Shown here piece by piece: positions 42,127 to 50,701 of a DNA stretch of 64,000 nucleotides. The stretch is from Persicimonas caeni (lineage in GTDB: Bacteria; Myxococcota_A; Bradymonadia; Bradymonadales; Bradymonadaceae). Position 1 is the stretch's first letter. The number at the start of each line of letters is the position of its first letter. Location: contig NZ_CP041186.1 of assembly GCF_006517175.1 (NCBI RefSeq), forward strand, positions 4,243,074 to 4,307,073, in the 5' to 3' direction. Both the position numbers and the translations under genes were made by a program. Under the pieces are notes generated by a model. The model was not told the DNA's origin. It did not search any database and saw only the letters and a program-made list of their open reading frames with translations.

Positions 42127-43074
42127 TCAAAACTCTGCGGTGACCGGACAGTGATCAGAGACCCGCTTCACGTAGACCGGGCAGGCTCCCTCCGCCTCAC
42201 AACCGACGGTCTCGCACGCCCCAGCAGCGTCGACTGAGTGGGCGGGGCTGGTGGCGAGGATGTGGTCGAGAGGGGTGGTGGGACAGTCGGAGGGGCGACT
42301 CCAGTACGAGGTGCACAGCAGCTCCTCGGAGGTCCAGTCAAGCTGGGCGGCGTCGGCCAACGCCGCGACCTCGCGGCGGTCCGACTCGCCGGTGGTGTTG
42401 AAGTCGCCCAGCACGACGACCTCGTCGCCCGAGGCGACCGCGTCTTTGAGGATCGGGCGCAGGCGTCGAAGCTGGTCGCGCCGAATCTCGCCGCCGTCGC
42501 CGCCGGCCTTCAGGTGGACGACGAAGATGCGCAGCGTTCGCTTCGCCAAGGTGGTCTCGGTGCGCAGTCGGACCTCGAAGGTTGCTCGCGCGCCGCGCGT
42601 CACCGCCGTCTCGCCGTGGGTGTGTGTCTCGAGGAGCTCGAAGACGTCGTCGTCGAAGATGAGCCCGACTCGATGGCGCACGTCTTGGTCGGCGAAGAGC
42701 ACCGTCCATTGCGGTCCCAGGTGCACATGGACGGCTTTCTCGAAGTGGTGTGGGCGCGTGATTTCTTGCACGCCGAGCGCGTCGAGCTCGAGCGAGTCGA
42801 TGAGCTCGAGGGCGTTGGCGGGCTGGCGCTCGGACTTCGGGTAGTTTTGGATGTTGAAGGTCCCCACCTTCAACGACGCCGGCGTCTGGCACATGACGAA
42901 CACAGCGCTGCCAACGAGCCCGAGGAGCACGACGACCCAGAACCAGCGCCGGGTCAGGCAGACGCCGAGCAGCCGCCAAAGGAGCGCCGGCAGGTTTTGG
43001 GAAGGATGCGTGTGCATAAAACGTCCGATTCGGTCTGCGGTCTGTTGCTCCCTCGATAAGTCAACGTTTACCAT
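42127..43074 (-). CDS. Membrane-anchored endonuclease/exonuclease/phosphatase protein
   Basis: 315 residues. One transmembrane segment (about 43-62, FWVVVLLGLVGSAVFVMC) is followed by an EEP domain: VGTFNIQNY (Asn), LGVQEI (catalytic Glu), VVHLKAG, VVLGDFNTT (Asp/Asn) and the closing SDHCPV (Asp-His), all key residues present. EEP enzymes cleave phosphodiester bonds of nucleic acids or phospholipids; the substrate is not predictable. The domain faces outward if the helix is an anchor. Start may be ATG 43074 or an internal ATG (MHTHPS). Confidence 0.85.
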   Translation of the reverse strand: MVNVDLSREQQTADRIGRFMHTHPSQNLPALLWRLLGVCLTRRWFWVVVLLGLVGSAVFVMCQTPASLKVGTFNIQNYPKSERQPANALELIDSLELDALGVQEITRPHHFEKAVHVHLGPQWTVLFADQDVRHRVGLIFDDDVFELLETHTHGETAVTRGARATFEVRLRTETTLAKRTLRIFVVHLKAGGDGGEIRRDQLRRLRPILKDAVASGDEVVVLGDFNTTGESDRREVAALADAAQLDWTSEELLCTSYWSRPSDCPTTPLDHILATSPAHSVDAAGACETVGCEAEGACPVYVKRVSDHCPVTAEF

Positions 43075-43194
43075 CCTGCGGGTTATGTTGCAGCACCTGT
43101 GGGCTTCGTCGAGGAACCTGGTTCCCTGTCACTGGAATGCGACACGATCGAGCAAAGCAACTGAGGAGCGAGGCGGGGACCGCCCGGACAGACC

Positions 43195-43420
43195 ATGAAT
43201 CAACCGCGCAAAGAGACTATCGCAGCCAAGCTGCTCGACCACCTTCTCGACCGGGAGTTCGTCGCCCTGGACACCGACGAGCGCAGTGATGCGCAGGCTC
43301 GTGCGGCGCTCGTCGACAAGCTCGCCGCCAGGCTCGACGACATCTCTCGGCATCCCGTTTCCCCTGTTCGAGGGGCCGGTCGAGGACGTGCCCGACTACC
43401 GCAGCCGGGTCTTTTGCTGC
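43195..43420 (+). pseudogene. Gene remnant interrupted by a frameshift
   Basis: The frame begins MNQPRKETIAAKLLDHLLDR and is well coded for about 55 codons. The sense then continues in another frame as IPFPLFEGPVEDVPDYR. After about 43420 the coding sense changes strand to a SEC-C fragment. Family not recognised. Confidence 0.45.
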
Positions 43421-43550
43421 ATCTCGCTCATATGGCAACGCTTGTACTTCCTCCCACTCCCGCACCAACCCGGGTCGTTGCGCCCGAGCCGGCGCTTGTT
43501 CCCTTGTCGCCCTCGACAGTTTGTGGGAAACTCGACCCATATTTTCCACA
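43400..43550 (-). pseudogene. SEC-C motif fragment
   Basis: On the minus strand it contains GRNDPGWCGSGRKYKRCH, a SEC-C zinc-binding motif, preceded by a short basic stretch and followed by a stop. The protein it ended is missing. The same motif occurs in the intact protein at 51734-53791, which is not the direct source. Confidence 0.6.
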
Positions 43551-43657
43551 TTGCGAAGTCACCCCCGACGGCGGCGACCTGCCTTAGGCGCCGGCGCAGT
43601 ATCTTGTTCGGGTAAGCAAGGCTCGAACACGTACACATACCTATTTTGGGAGGAGAC

Positions 43658-44422
43658 ATGAGCAGAAACCCGAGCAGACTGGAACAGACACTCACCTGGG
43701 TCGCGATCGCCGGATTCGTCTTGGCAGCCCTTGGCTGCTGCCTCCCCTCGGGTGACGACGAACCTCGTGTCGTCGAGCCGTACACGGGGGAGAAGAAAGA
43801 GCGCCGCAAGAGCGGTTTCATCAATGGCAGCATGGACCTCGGCATCTGGGGCGATCATGCCTACAGCAACGTCGAAGCGCTGGGGCGCCGCTTTTCGCCG
43901 CCCAATGCCTTCATCAAGTGCCACGGAGAAGGGTTTACTCGGGTTCCCGTGTCCGATGATAGGAAAGCGTCGCTTCCCTTTCCCGTCGAAGTCCACCGCT
44001 GCTCGAATGCCCGGCTTGGCGTGCCCTCCAAAATCGGCGGCGCGCTGGGTGGAGGTCGCAGCCCCAATGATATGTTCGCCGTCGTCGACGAGGGATTCGT
44101 CATCGCCTACTACTTCGTCGCCGAAAAAGAGACGGAGCTCGACGCTCAAAACGCCGCTCAGAGTATGTTGAACTTCCGCCGGCGCAGCGCCGATTGCGAA
44201 GTCTACGACGAATCCATCGACATGCACCGCTGCTTCGAAATCTACTCGCAGGTGCGTAGCAAGGGAAAGAAGGTCTACCTGATCCACGGCATGGATCCCA
44301 TCTCCGCCGATATCGCCTACGAGCTCGCCTTTGGCGACGTACAGAATTCGAGGCAACTAACGGAGGCTGAGAAGGCCCGGATTATGAAGTGCCGCCCGCT
44401 GACCTTGGACTGCAAGCTGTAG
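43658..44422 (+). CDS. Hypothetical lipoprotein-like secreted protein
   Basis: 254 residues from ATG 43658, with GGAGGAG upstream. The N-terminus has a hydrophobic segment ending LAALGCC, resembling a lipobox but placed after about 14 polar residues. The mature part carries paired Cys residues (FIKC, HRCSN, ADCEV, HRCFE, CRPLTLDC). No family recognised. Confidence 0.75.
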   Translation: MSRNPSRLEQTLTWVAIAGFVLAALGCCLPSGDDEPRVVEPYTGEKKERRKSGFINGSMDLGIWGDHAYSNVEALGRRFSPPNAFIKCHGEGFTRVPVSDDRKASLPFPVEVHRCSNARLGVPSKIGGALGGGRSPNDMFAVVDEGFVIAYYFVAEKETELDAQNAAQSMLNFRRRSADCEVYDESIDMHRCFEIYSQVRSKGKKVYLIHGMDPISADIAYELAFGDVQNSRQLTEAEKARIMKCRPLTLDCKL

Positions 44423-44819
44423 AAACCAGTGATGTCGGTGGGTGGTCGATGGAGATTCGGCAGGACAAATGACGGGCTCGTCAGACGACATGAAGGGCCA
44501 TTGTAAGGGCATCGTATGGGAAGTGCATTCCCCGACGGGTACGCCACAACTAGGGAACCACGTTCCCCGACAAAGCCCAGCAAGTGCAGAGACGAGGCGG
44601 CGCATCGAGCGATACCGACAAGCAGGTCTTCGCGTCGAGCTAATCGCTCAGGAGAAAAGGGCCCGAGCCGTTCGCCCCCGACGCCCACTGTTTTGTCATC
44701 GTCGGCGAGTTTCACCACACATGCTCCACTTCGCCCTGTGGGGCGACAGCAAAAAGAAGCGCGAGCGTTGACGCGGCAGGCACCGACAGTGGGCCCGCGC
44801 TGGCCCATTGGGGGGCGTG
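44423..44819. other. Debris region with an excalibur 5' remnant
   Basis: No intact gene. At 44589-44605 the minus strand reads as the start of an excalibur signal peptide (MRRLVSAL, compare MRHLVSAL at 39469) before the match is lost. The rest shows no supported feature. Confidence 0.55.
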
Positions 44820-45435
44820 TTGCCCGAGCATATCCAGCTCACCCGCGAAGACGGCGATACCGACGCGGCGCGCCTCGCGCTCGACAGCACCGGGTGTCCG
44901 CACGTCGCCTACTTCCAGAAGGCCGACGATCACGACACTTCGCCGTCAAGTACGCGCGCTGGGACGGCAGGCAGTGGGTCGTCGACGTGATCGCCACGGC
45001 GTCGGCGTTCGATTGGTTGGTCGACCTGTCGCTCGACGAGGAGGACCGCCCCAGCGTGGTGTATGTCGACGACGAGCGGCGCAACCTGAACTTCGCCGAG
45101 CGTACCGCCGACGGCGAGTGGCACGAAGAGCGTGTCGACGCGTTCGGCGAGTCGCTCCCGCTGGAGGACGGAATCGCCGGTACGGCTGCCAGCACGTTCG
45201 TGTTGTGCTCGGTGCGCGACCTCGCCGCGGTGCTCGCCGAGCTGCACCGCGTGGTGCGCCCCGGCGGCCGGCTGTTGGTCATGGACCATGTGCGCCACGA
45301 GAAGTCGTGGCTCGCCGGCTGCCAGAGAGCGGTCACGCCGGTCTGGAAGCGGCAGGGGCTGGAACAAACACCGTCACTGCGTTATGGTCGCGCCATATCA
45401 CGACTTGTTGGGGTTCCTCATTTTCGAGGTGAAAA
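44820..45435 (+). pseudogene. Mosaic of a BNR-like repeat protein and a methyltransferase fragment
   Basis: First part, in shifting frames: REDGDTDAARLALDSTGCPH, then LSLDEEDRPSVVYVDDERRN and FAERTADGEWHEERVD. These are beta-propeller (BNR/sialidase-like) repeats. From about 45190 it passes in frame to TFVLCSVRDLAAVLAELHRV and VRPGGRLLVMDHVRHEKSWL, the C-terminal half of a Methyltransf_11-type protein. Neither half has a proper beginning or end. It runs into the AIM24 gene. Confidence 0.7.
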
Positions 45436-45438
45436 GCT

Positions 45439-45960
45439 ATGGCTCGCCAATCTATCGATGAGTTTTTGAGGGCGAACGCTCAGCAGCAGGGGTCGACCGA
45501 CCGGTTTGTGTTGGAGACGTCCGAGATTCTGGAGGTCAACGTCGACGGGCACGTGTGGGCGAAGGTCGGCACGATGGTCGACTACAACGGCGAGGTGCGC
45601 TTCGAGCGCCAGAGCAGCTTCGACGGCGGGATGAAGAAGTTCCTCAAAAAGCAGGTCACCGGTGAGGGGGCGGTGCTCATGAAGATGGAGGGCCGAGGCA
45701 GGGTCTACTTGGCCGACCGCAAAAAGAAGATCGCGGTGTTCGACTTGGCCGGCCAGTCGATGAGTGTCAACGGCAACGACCTGTTGGCCATGGAGAGCGG
45801 GATCGACTGGGACATCGAGATGACCGGCGGGGCGGGGATCACCTCCGGGGGCTTGTTCAACATGAAGCTGTCCGGCCAGGGGATGGTCGCCATCACCACC
45901 AAGGGCAAGCCGCTGACCCTTCGTCCGCCCTTCAATGCTACTAATTGCCTAAGCGGATAG
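45439..45960 (+). CDS. AIM24 family protein, C-terminally shortened
   Basis: 173 residues, with GAGGTG upstream of the ATG. AIM24-type beta-roll features are ERQSSFDGGMKKFLKKQVTG, GAVLMKMEGRGRVYLADRKK and GQGMVAITTKGKPLTLR. Family members usually continue for another 50 or so residues after this point. Here the frame ends in nine unrelated residues, so the 3' end is probably truncated. Bacterial AIM24 proteins have no settled function. Confidence 0.75.
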   Translation: MARQSIDEFLRANAQQQGSTDRFVLETSEILEVNVDGHVWAKVGTMVDYNGEVRFERQSSFDGGMKKFLKKQVTGEGAVLMKMEGRGRVYLADRKKKIAVFDLAGQSMSVNGNDLLAMESGIDWDIEMTGGAGITSGGLFNMKLSGQGMVAITTKGKPLTLRPPFNATNCLSG

Positions 45961-46011
45961 GGTGATGATCGGCGATTCGCTGTCTACCCCGAACCCACCA
46001 CCAGGAGCCCC

Positions 46012-48630
46012 ATGTCTGACGCAACCTGCCGCATTTGTGGAAAGAGCTACTCCGAGCGCGGGATGACCCGCCACCTGCAGAGTTGTCTCGCAAAGCACGC
46101 GGACGCCAAAAAGTCCGGCGTGCACCTGAAGGTCACCGACCCGTACAACTCGGACTACTGGTTGCAACTGGTAGCTGCGCGTGATGCCACCTTGGAGGGC
46201 CTCGACAACCTGTTGCGCAACGTCTGGCTGGAGTGCTGCGGACACTTGAGCGAGTTCGAAATCGACGGGGTGCGCTACGACCCATGCGGCGGCGGCGACA
46301 GCCTGGGGTTTGGCCCGCCGGTACGCTCGGCGGACGTGCCGATCGTGCGGGTGCTCGACGACGGCGCCGAGTTTGCGTACGCCTACGATTTCGGCTCCAC
46401 GACCCATCTGGAGGGCCGTTCGTACGGCGCTGCGCCGTGGCCGGCCGACCTCGCCGTCGAATCGCCGGAGTCCGTGCGCCGGATCATAGTGTTGGCGCGA
46501 AATGAGGCGCCGGTCTTCGAATGTACGGTCTGCGGAAAACCCGCCGCGTGGGTTTGTACGGAGTGTCAATGGGAGGCCGAGGGCTTTTTGTGCCAAGAGC
46601 ATGCCCGCACGCACGAGTGCGGCACCTCGTGGCTGCTTCCGGTGGTCAACTCACCGCGCATGGGCGTGTGTGATTATTCGGGGCCGAGCGATGCGATGGC
46701 GTCAGAAGGTTGGGAGCGTGAGGACGAGCCGACGCGCTCGGGGCGCGAGGTGGTCGACGAGCTGTTCGAAGAGCCGCCGGTCGACGAGGCCGAGTTGGCC
46801 TATCGCATCGGCCAGGCGGACGCCGACGAACTCCTCGCCGCCCTGGTCGACCGCGCCGAGCGCGGCGACATCGGACGTGGCGAGCGCGCCTGGGTCATGG
46901 CGATCTTCGGCGATCTGGGCCTCGGCGACCAGCTCGAGCGGCTGCAGAAGGTTGTCGCCGACCCCGACGCCGACGAGGCGCTTCGCCGGTTTGCGTTCGC
47001 GGCGCTTTCGGGAGACGAGCGCGTCGACATGGATGAGCTGGTCGGCCTGGTCGGCGAGGGCGAAGTGGCCGGCATGCTTGCCGACAGCATGGCGACCCTT
47101 TTGGGCTACGCCGAGGAGGCGCCCGAGCTGTTCATGCAAGTCGCCGACATGCTGCTTGCCAGTGGGGCGGAGCAACGCGACGCGCTGTTTGGCGTGGTCG
47201 AAGAGCAACGACACGAGCTCGGGCTCGACGCCGGCCTCGTCTACCGCGCGGTGCTCGCCGAGCCGGCCTACGAGCCGTTGTGGCCGATATTGGGCGCGGC
47301 GGTGGTCGAAGACGCCGTGGTCGCCGACGCCGAACTCCTCGAAGACGCGGCCGCGTGGGCCGAGAGTGACGAGGTCGAGCGCACCCTGCGCCGCCAGGCG
47401 CTCGAGCTGCGCACCAGCGCACTCGACGGCGGCCGTCATATCGAGGGCGTGGGGCTGTTCGGCTCCTGCGACGGCAGCGGCGCCTTCCCCATCTTCTTGG
47501 CTCGCAAACGCTCCGACGGGTCGCTGACGGTGATCAACTTGTTGTTTCGCACCACCGGCGAGTTGCGCGATGGTTTTGCCGCGGACTTCGAGGGGCGCGA
47601 CGAGCTTGCGGGCATCCAAGAGGCGATGCGCGCCCAGGCCGCCTCCGAACTCCTCGAGGTGCCCGTCGAGGTGGCCGCGGCCCTGTGCCACGAGCGGCTG
47701 GAGCGTGCCGAGGCGCAGGGGACGCTCCCCGACGAGTTCTCCGAGTTGGCCTGGCGAGTGCGGCGCTTGCCTGCCGATGACGCCGCGGTTCGGCGGCCGC
47801 CCGAGGCGCGCGAGCAGGTCTCCTTGGAACGTACCCGCCAGCTTCTGAGCCGGCCGCAGTGCCAGTATTGGTTTGTGGACATCACCGAGCTCATCGAGGC
47901 CGACGTGGAGGCGCCTCCGAACGTGGTCGGCTCGCCCGACGAAGCGTGGTTCGACGCCGCGCTCGCCAGACTCGCCGAGGCCGACGACACCGTCGAGCGG
48001 GTGGCGAGCTTGGCCGAGCACACCGCCCAGTGGCATGCGCTGGCCGAAGACGACACGCTGGCCGCCGAGTTTGCGAGTCTGGCCGAGCACACGCGCCGCG
48101 ACCCCGCCCACAGCCCCCTGATGCGCGGCATGCTCGAAAAAGGGCTGCAGGGTGCGCAGGGCTTCGAAGAGGGCACTGATATCGAGGCCGGTCGCCTCGA
48201 GGCCGCCGAGGACGCCGAACTTCGCCGGGCGATGCGCCATCGCTTCTTCAGCGGCCTCGAGGTGCCGGTGGGCTTCGACGTCGTCCACCTGGCGACGAGT
48301 TGCGCGAGCTTCGTGCTCCTCGAGTCGTTGTTTCCGGCCATCGCCGACAGTCGGCAGCCGCGACCCGAGCAACTCTACGAACTCGCCTACGAACTCGGTG
48401 AAGTCATCGCGGCCTACCTGACCAATCAGCAGGTATTCGACGAAGACGAACTCCCCATGCTCATCGCCCAACAACTCGCCGCCCACGGCCTGGTCGCCGC
48501 CGACCTGGCTCGCGTGTTGCCGCCGTTTCTCGACCAGATGCAGGTCTACTTCGATTTCGTCGCCCCCGAGGCGTTCTTTGCGGCGATGCAGCGGCCGGAG
48601 ACGCGCATGGCCGAGGCGTTCTACAGGTGA
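46012..48630 (+). CDS. Zinc-finger plus pRiA4b ORF-3-like protein (872 aa)
   Basis: Begins with a C2HC-type finger (CRICGKSYSERGMTRHLQSC). Residues 50-170 resemble plasmid pRiA4b ORF-3/IS1096 TnpR passenger proteins (LDNLLRNVWLECCGHLSEFE). A second Cys-rich motif follows at about 180-205 (CTVCGKPAAWVCTECQ), then about 650 residues of acidic helices with no recognised fold. No nuclease or transposase motif is visible. The palindrome array 2 starts 50 bp after its stop, as array 1 does after the 23896-24762 gene. Confidence 0.7.
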   Translation: MSDATCRICGKSYSERGMTRHLQSCLAKHADAKKSGVHLKVTDPYNSDYWLQLVAARDATLEGLDNLLRNVWLECCGHLSEFEIDGVRYDPCGGGDSLGFGPPVRSADVPIVRVLDDGAEFAYAYDFGSTTHLEGRSYGAAPWPADLAVESPESVRRIIVLARNEAPVFECTVCGKPAAWVCTECQWEAEGFLCQEHARTHECGTSWLLPVVNSPRMGVCDYSGPSDAMASEGWEREDEPTRSGREVVDELFEEPPVDEAELAYRIGQADADELLAALVDRAERGDIGRGERAWVMAIFGDLGLGDQLERLQKVVADPDADEALRRFAFAALSGDERVDMDELVGLVGEGEVAGMLADSMATLLGYAEEAPELFMQVADMLLASGAEQRDALFGVVEEQRHELGLDAGLVYRAVLAEPAYEPLWPILGAAVVEDAVVADAELLEDAAAWAESDEVERTLRRQALELRTSALDGGRHIEGVGLFGSCDGSGAFPIFLARKRSDGSLTVINLLFRTTGELRDGFAADFEGRDELAGIQEAMRAQAASELLEVPVEVAAALCHERLERAEAQGTLPDEFSELAWRVRRLPADDAAVRRPPEAREQVSLERTRQLLSRPQCQYWFVDITELIEADVEAPPNVVGSPDEAWFDAALARLAEADDTVERVASLAEHTAQWHALAEDDTLAAEFASLAEHTRRDPAHSPLMRGMLEKGLQGAQGFEEGTDIEAGRLEAAEDAELRRAMRHRFFSGLEVPVGFDVVHLATSCASFVLLESLFPAIADSRQPRPEQLYELAYELGEVIAAYLTNQQVFDEDELPMLIAQQLAAHGLVAADLARVLPPFLDQMQVYFDFVAPEAFFAAMQRPETRMAEAFYR

Positions 48631-48679
48631 GCGGGCGGGAGGCGTGCGGGTGAGCGCAACTTAGTGATTCACTCTACGA

Positions 48680-49158
48680 ACGACCGCGGTCGTGTCGCTC
48701 GGGACCCAACCATCGGCCGGATCGAGCGCGGTCGTCGCGATTTTTAATGCACCCTCAGTGCGAGCGACCGCGGTCGTTTCTTCCAGGGGGGCACCCTCAG
48801 TGCGAACGACCGCGGTCGTGTCGTCTCGAGGGTGGACCCTCGCGCTCGACGACCACGGTCGTTACGTGCGAGGGACAACCGTGGACGGGGACGAGCGCGG
48901 TCGTTGGCGGCGAAGGTGGACCGTCGAGGGAGCACGAGCGCGGTCGTGGGCGGCGAAGGTGGACCGTCGAGGAGAAACGAGCGTGGTCGATTGGGCTGGG
49001 GGTGGACCGGCGGCGTGGGCGACCGCGGTCGTCGGCGGCGCGGGTGAGGTTGCTCGGCCGACGACCGCGGTCGATCTGGGTGGAGGGAGACAGGTGGGAA
49101 GAACGAGCGCGGTCGTAATGCGCGAAGGTGCAGGGGAGATTGCGACGACCGCGCTCGT
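48680..49158. repeat. Array 2 of phased 14-bp palindromes (42-43 bp period)
   Basis: Twelve sites near ACGACCGCGGTCGT start at 48680, 48722, 48764, 48806, 48849, 48891, 48934, 48977, 49019, 49061, 49103 and 49145; steps are 42 or 43 bp, mean 42.3. Spacers match those of array 1 in order for much of the length (GGCGAAGGTGGACCGTCGAG; AATGCG-GAAGGTGCAGGGGA). One unit near 49061-49103 is present here and absent in array 1, showing unit gain or loss. Open frames across it are broken by the 43-bp steps. Confidence 0.9.
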
Positions 49159-49197
49159 TTGGGTTGAAGATGATCTGGCCTGCTATTGACGTAGAAC

Positions 49198-49323
49198 TAT
49201 CATTGAAGGGCGGACGAGTAGAGGCGTTTGCGCGAGGCGCACGAGTTGCAGGCGAGCTACGTGGCTGTTGCCCAACCGCATCGTACCGCGCAAACGTTTC
49301 GAATCGTCCGCCCTTCAATGATA
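49198..49323. repeat. Long hairpin with 20-bp perfect ends
   Basis: TATCATTGAAGGGCGGACGA (49198-49217) is perfectly repeated in inverse at 49304-49323. Pairing continues inward with few mismatches (GGCGTTTGCGCG against CGCGCAAACG), giving arms of about 37 bp and a loop of about 50 bases. It begins 39 bp after array 2. It could be a MITE-like element or a strong structural transcript end. Confidence 0.85.
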
Positions 49324-49398
49324 ACTGCTTAAATAGCGGGCGCTGATTGCCTGCAAGGTCTTCGGCTCGAGGCTAAATCTACAGGGCGAGGAGCGAAG

Positions 49399-49550
49399 AT
49401 GTCTGAAGCGAAAGAGGGGATCGTCGTCGGCGAGGACGGCGCGCGCCGCACCGCCAGAAGATCGAGGCGGCCATCAACAACGCACGCTGCCCGCTGCAGG
49501 TCATCGAGGAGTTCGGAAGCCTGCACCTATTGCCGGAAGCCTGCATCGGC
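49399..49550 (+). pseudogene. Frameshifted gene fragment
   Basis: Begins MSEAKEGIVVGEDGARRTAR. After about 20 codons the better coding sense moves to another frame (RQKIEAAINNARCPLQVIEE, then FGSLHLLPEA). It overlaps the 3' end of the opposite-strand lipoprotein gene. Family not recognised. Confidence 0.4.
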
Positions 49551-50588
49551 ACGGGCAAACTTTCGCCAGACGGCGAGGGCGCCTAGAAGCCCGGTGATGA
49601 GCCAGAGCGCCAACAGATGTAGCAGGCCGTTCAGATGAGCGTCGGCGGCCGGCTCAATGAGCGGCGCGAGAGTCGATGTCGAGCGCTCGTGCGGTGACTG
49701 GTTGTCGAGCCGAAGCTCCCGGGGCGCCCTCATGCCGAGCCGCTGGGCCAGTTTCGTGCCGAGCCTGTCGATATGCTCCGCGGTCTCCTCGACGATGTCC
49801 TCTTCGACGACTTCGATGACCAGACGGTCGCCTTCGTATCCGGCCGCGGGCACGACCTCGAAGGTCTGCGGCTCCTCGGGCATAAAGAGCGTGAACGCAT
49901 CGTCGTCGGTGAGGCGGTCGTGGAGCTTTGCGGCGTTCGGCGGGTCGATGGCGATGGGGTAGGCGCCGTAGCCGATCAACGGCTCGCCGGTCGCCGAGTA
50001 GCGGGTCCAGGGGATTTCGACGCGGTCGCCGGTCTCGAAGGTCAGCCGCTGGACCGCATCATCCTCATCCTCGTCATCCTCGTCATCCTCCCAGTCCTCT
50101 TCATCCATCAGGTGGGTCTCCGCGGCGAGCTTTGCCATCGCGATATGAGTATCGGACGAGTCCGAGGCGCCATTGAAGACCGACGCGTCGTCTCCGTACA
50201 TGCGGATGGTGCGCGCCCGGTCAACCCGCATGGCCAGGGTGTCGACGTGGACCTCCCCGTCCTCGTCGACGGCGCGAACCTCGAATCGTGCGCGGCCCGG
50301 GGCGAGGCCGTGGACGACCACGAGGTTCGCCACGTGACCGTCGACCACGGCGGTGTCGGGGGCCAGCGACGTCGCGGCGATGACGTCGAGCGGGGCCTCG
50401 TCGCCGACCTCGTACAGAAAGAGCTCGACTCGCCCTCCCTCGATGATCGGCTTGTTGAAGTTCGTGTGGTCCTCGAGCGAGTAGTATTCGAACACGATCT
50501 GTCCGTGTTCGCCGGTGTGGCGATTGAGATCGCAGCCGGTCGCGACGAGAGCTGCAGCGAATAGAACGAGCATCAGATAGAATCTCAT
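49527..50588 (-). CDS. Lipoprotein with acidic stretch and C-terminal membrane helix
   Basis: 353 residues. Signal with lipobox LVATGC at 14-19. The exported part is beta-rich and contains a run of Glu/Asp (about 160-180). A transmembrane helix near the C-terminus (LLHLLALWLITGLLGALAVW) ends in a short basic tail. Having both a lipid anchor and a C-terminal helix is unusual. It is divergent from the LysR gene across 113 bp, so LysR may control it. Confidence 0.75.
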   Translation of the reverse strand: MRFYLMLVLFAAALVATGCDLNRHTGEHGQIVFEYYSLEDHTNFNKPIIEGGRVELFLYEVGDEAPLDVIAATSLAPDTAVVDGHVANLVVVHGLAPGRARFEVRAVDEDGEVHVDTLAMRVDRARTIRMYGDDASVFNGASDSSDTHIAMAKLAAETHLMDEEDWEDDEDDEDEDDAVQRLTFETGDRVEIPWTRYSATGEPLIGYGAYPIAIDPPNAAKLHDRLTDDDAFTLFMPEEPQTFEVVPAAGYEGDRLVIEVVEEDIVEETAEHIDRLGTKLAQRLGMRAPRELRLDNQSPHERSTSTLAPLIEPAADAHLNGLLHLLALWLITGLLGALAVWRKFARADAGFRQ

Positions 50589-50675
50589 GGTGACCTCCAG
50601 GTCATGGGTTCATCCAATCTACAGCTCCCATTGTGCCCGCTGAGCTATTTGGCAGAACTAGAATGTTGTTAGTGT

Positions 50676-50694
50676 CTATAAGTAGTGGTTATAG
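50676..50694. promoter_or_regulatory. Possible LysR operator in the divergent intergenic region
   Basis: CTATAA and TTATAG are separated by seven bases in the 113-bp gap between the lipoprotein and LysR genes. The dyad, with T and A flanking an interrupted centre, fits a LysR-type box close to the LysR start codon. Site assignment is inference. Confidence 0.35.
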
Positions 50695-50701
50695 TGGCTG
50701 T

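Noticed and set aside
48692..49189. Repetitive protein-coding gene across array 2
   Set aside because: The 42-bp period would give a 14-residue repeat, but 43-bp steps shift the frame, open frames exist on both strands equally, and there is no ribosome binding site.
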